Source: Chrysemys picta bellii (taxonomy: Eukaryota > Chordata > Testudines > Emydidae). Taken from it: DNA of 64,000 bases. The stretch is taken from the NCBI RefSeq assembly GCF_011386835.1, contig NC_088795.1, forward strand, positions 117,817,434 through 117,881,433, given 5' to 3'. Every line of letters begins with the position of its first letter. Position 1 is the first letter of the stretch. Shown one piece after another: positions 63,351-64,000 of the stretch. The translations under genes and the position numbers were made by a program. The notes beneath the pieces were generated by a model, which was not told the DNA's origin, ran no database searches, and saw nothing but the letters and a program-made list of their open reading frames with translations.

Positions 63351-64000
63351 GGAAAATTCCATTTAACGTTAAGAGGAAAATGGATGACTTGAAGAGGCAG
63401 AGATAGGCAATCGTAATTATAGGAGTTGCTAACACTTGCTATTCTAATCTATATTCTATACATTGTAAATCACAGATTTTATGTGGTTTTCTATAACACA
63501 CAGGATTAAACACACAAAGAGATTAGGAACATGCCACACTGTATGTTTTATTAATAGATTATTCATGCTACAAGGCCCATCTTTCTTCTCAGGCATATGG
63601 CAAGTAGGCAGGCTGAGAGTTAGTAGGTTTTTACTATTATAGTTGCTGTGTACTGCATCTGTAGGGCTGTATCTTTACATTTATTGTAGAAACTGGATAA
63701 CACAAGCATTCCCAAAGCAAAGGACGGCTACTTGCTTATGTTATATATAACCAAATTTAAAAAAATGTATACAGGAAAGGCAGATTTATACTGAATATGT
63801 GGAAACAAAGTTGTCCAGGGAATTGGATGTACAAAATATGAAGCTCAATTCTCCAAGCATATGCCGTATAGAGTAGCTGATTTTCAATTATAGTAAAGTA
63901 CTGGAAGTGCTGTAAATTCTCTCTGATCTCAAATGTCTCTGTCTTACTAAACTGGTAAATATCCACGGTCACTTTGTTCACTTGCTAGAGTGCTAAGTCT
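63351..64000. other. No firmly recognised feature
   Basis: A 65-codon minus-strand frame near the window end (63790-63985) has an acceptor-like tag but no convincing donor, so it is not called as an exon. Confidence 0.4.

Noticed and set aside
63757..63981. Minus-strand frame of about 74 codons near the right end as a further host exon
   Set aside because: An acceptor-like sequence is present, but the possible donors (gtaaga near the start, gtataa near the end) conflict, and phase cannot be tested against a neighbour.

Overview
The window is vertebrate nuclear DNA, almost certainly from a turtle and most likely a hidden-necked (cryptodiran) one. I infer this from the repeats, recognised from memory and not by search: a Cry-type tRNA-headed SINE (35.6 kb), Penelope-like 3' tails, CR1 LINEs, MIR-like CORE-SINEs, DIRS-type tyrosine-recombinase retrotransposons, and many hAT-like and palindromic MITE-like repeats. 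There are no bacterial operons, CRISPR arrays, rRNA genes or intact tRNA genes. Most open reading frames here are chance or transposon-derived.

Layout. 1-14.4 kb: AT-rich intergenic or intronic DNA with two Penelope-like insertions (about 2.0 and 2.6 kb), an unclassified inverted repeat (4.6-5.4 kb) and a TA-flanked MITE (5.4 kb). 14.4-19.8 kb: a degenerate minus-strand DIRS element (gag, RT, RNase H, tyrosine recombinase, with terminal inverted repeats and a junction repeat) that splits an older CORE-SINE and itself carries a hAT MITE with an 8-bp target duplication. 19.9-33 kb: mostly unannotated DNA with scattered CORE-SINE, Penelope, CR1 and palindromic repeats. 33.4-36.9 kb: a minus-strand Ty3/gypsy-type retrotransposon whose integrase lies upstream of reverse transcriptase, the Gmr1-like order, with a hAT-like MITE and a SINE nested in it and one LTR at its 3' end. 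37-48.9 kb: hAT-like MITEs, an RTE-like LINE tail inside a 1.24-kb inverted-terminus repeat, an old L1-like RT remnant, LTR-like sequence and another non-LTR ORF tail.

48.9-59.5 kb is the only place where I see probable host coding sequence. Minus-strand exons with good splice signals and matching phases end in a stop codon at 48915-48917. Three exons (48915-49185, 49709-49810, 57433-57629) are well supported; three further upstream (58719-58858, 59108-59228, 59384-59545) are progressively weaker. I could not identify the gene. Its 7.6-kb second-to-last visible intron holds a second DIRS element (50.46-55.52 kb), which is interrupted in its recombinase gene by a 5'-truncated CR1 carrying an open RT frame. 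The right end (59.7-64 kb) contains two hAT-like elements, an LTR-like segment and a reversed CR1 tail.

Nothing in the transposon complement looks intact enough to be autonomous. The CR1 RT frame and the DIRS recombinase C-terminal half are the best preserved. All family names are from memory of motifs and structure and would need a RepeatMasker/Repbase or BLAST check.
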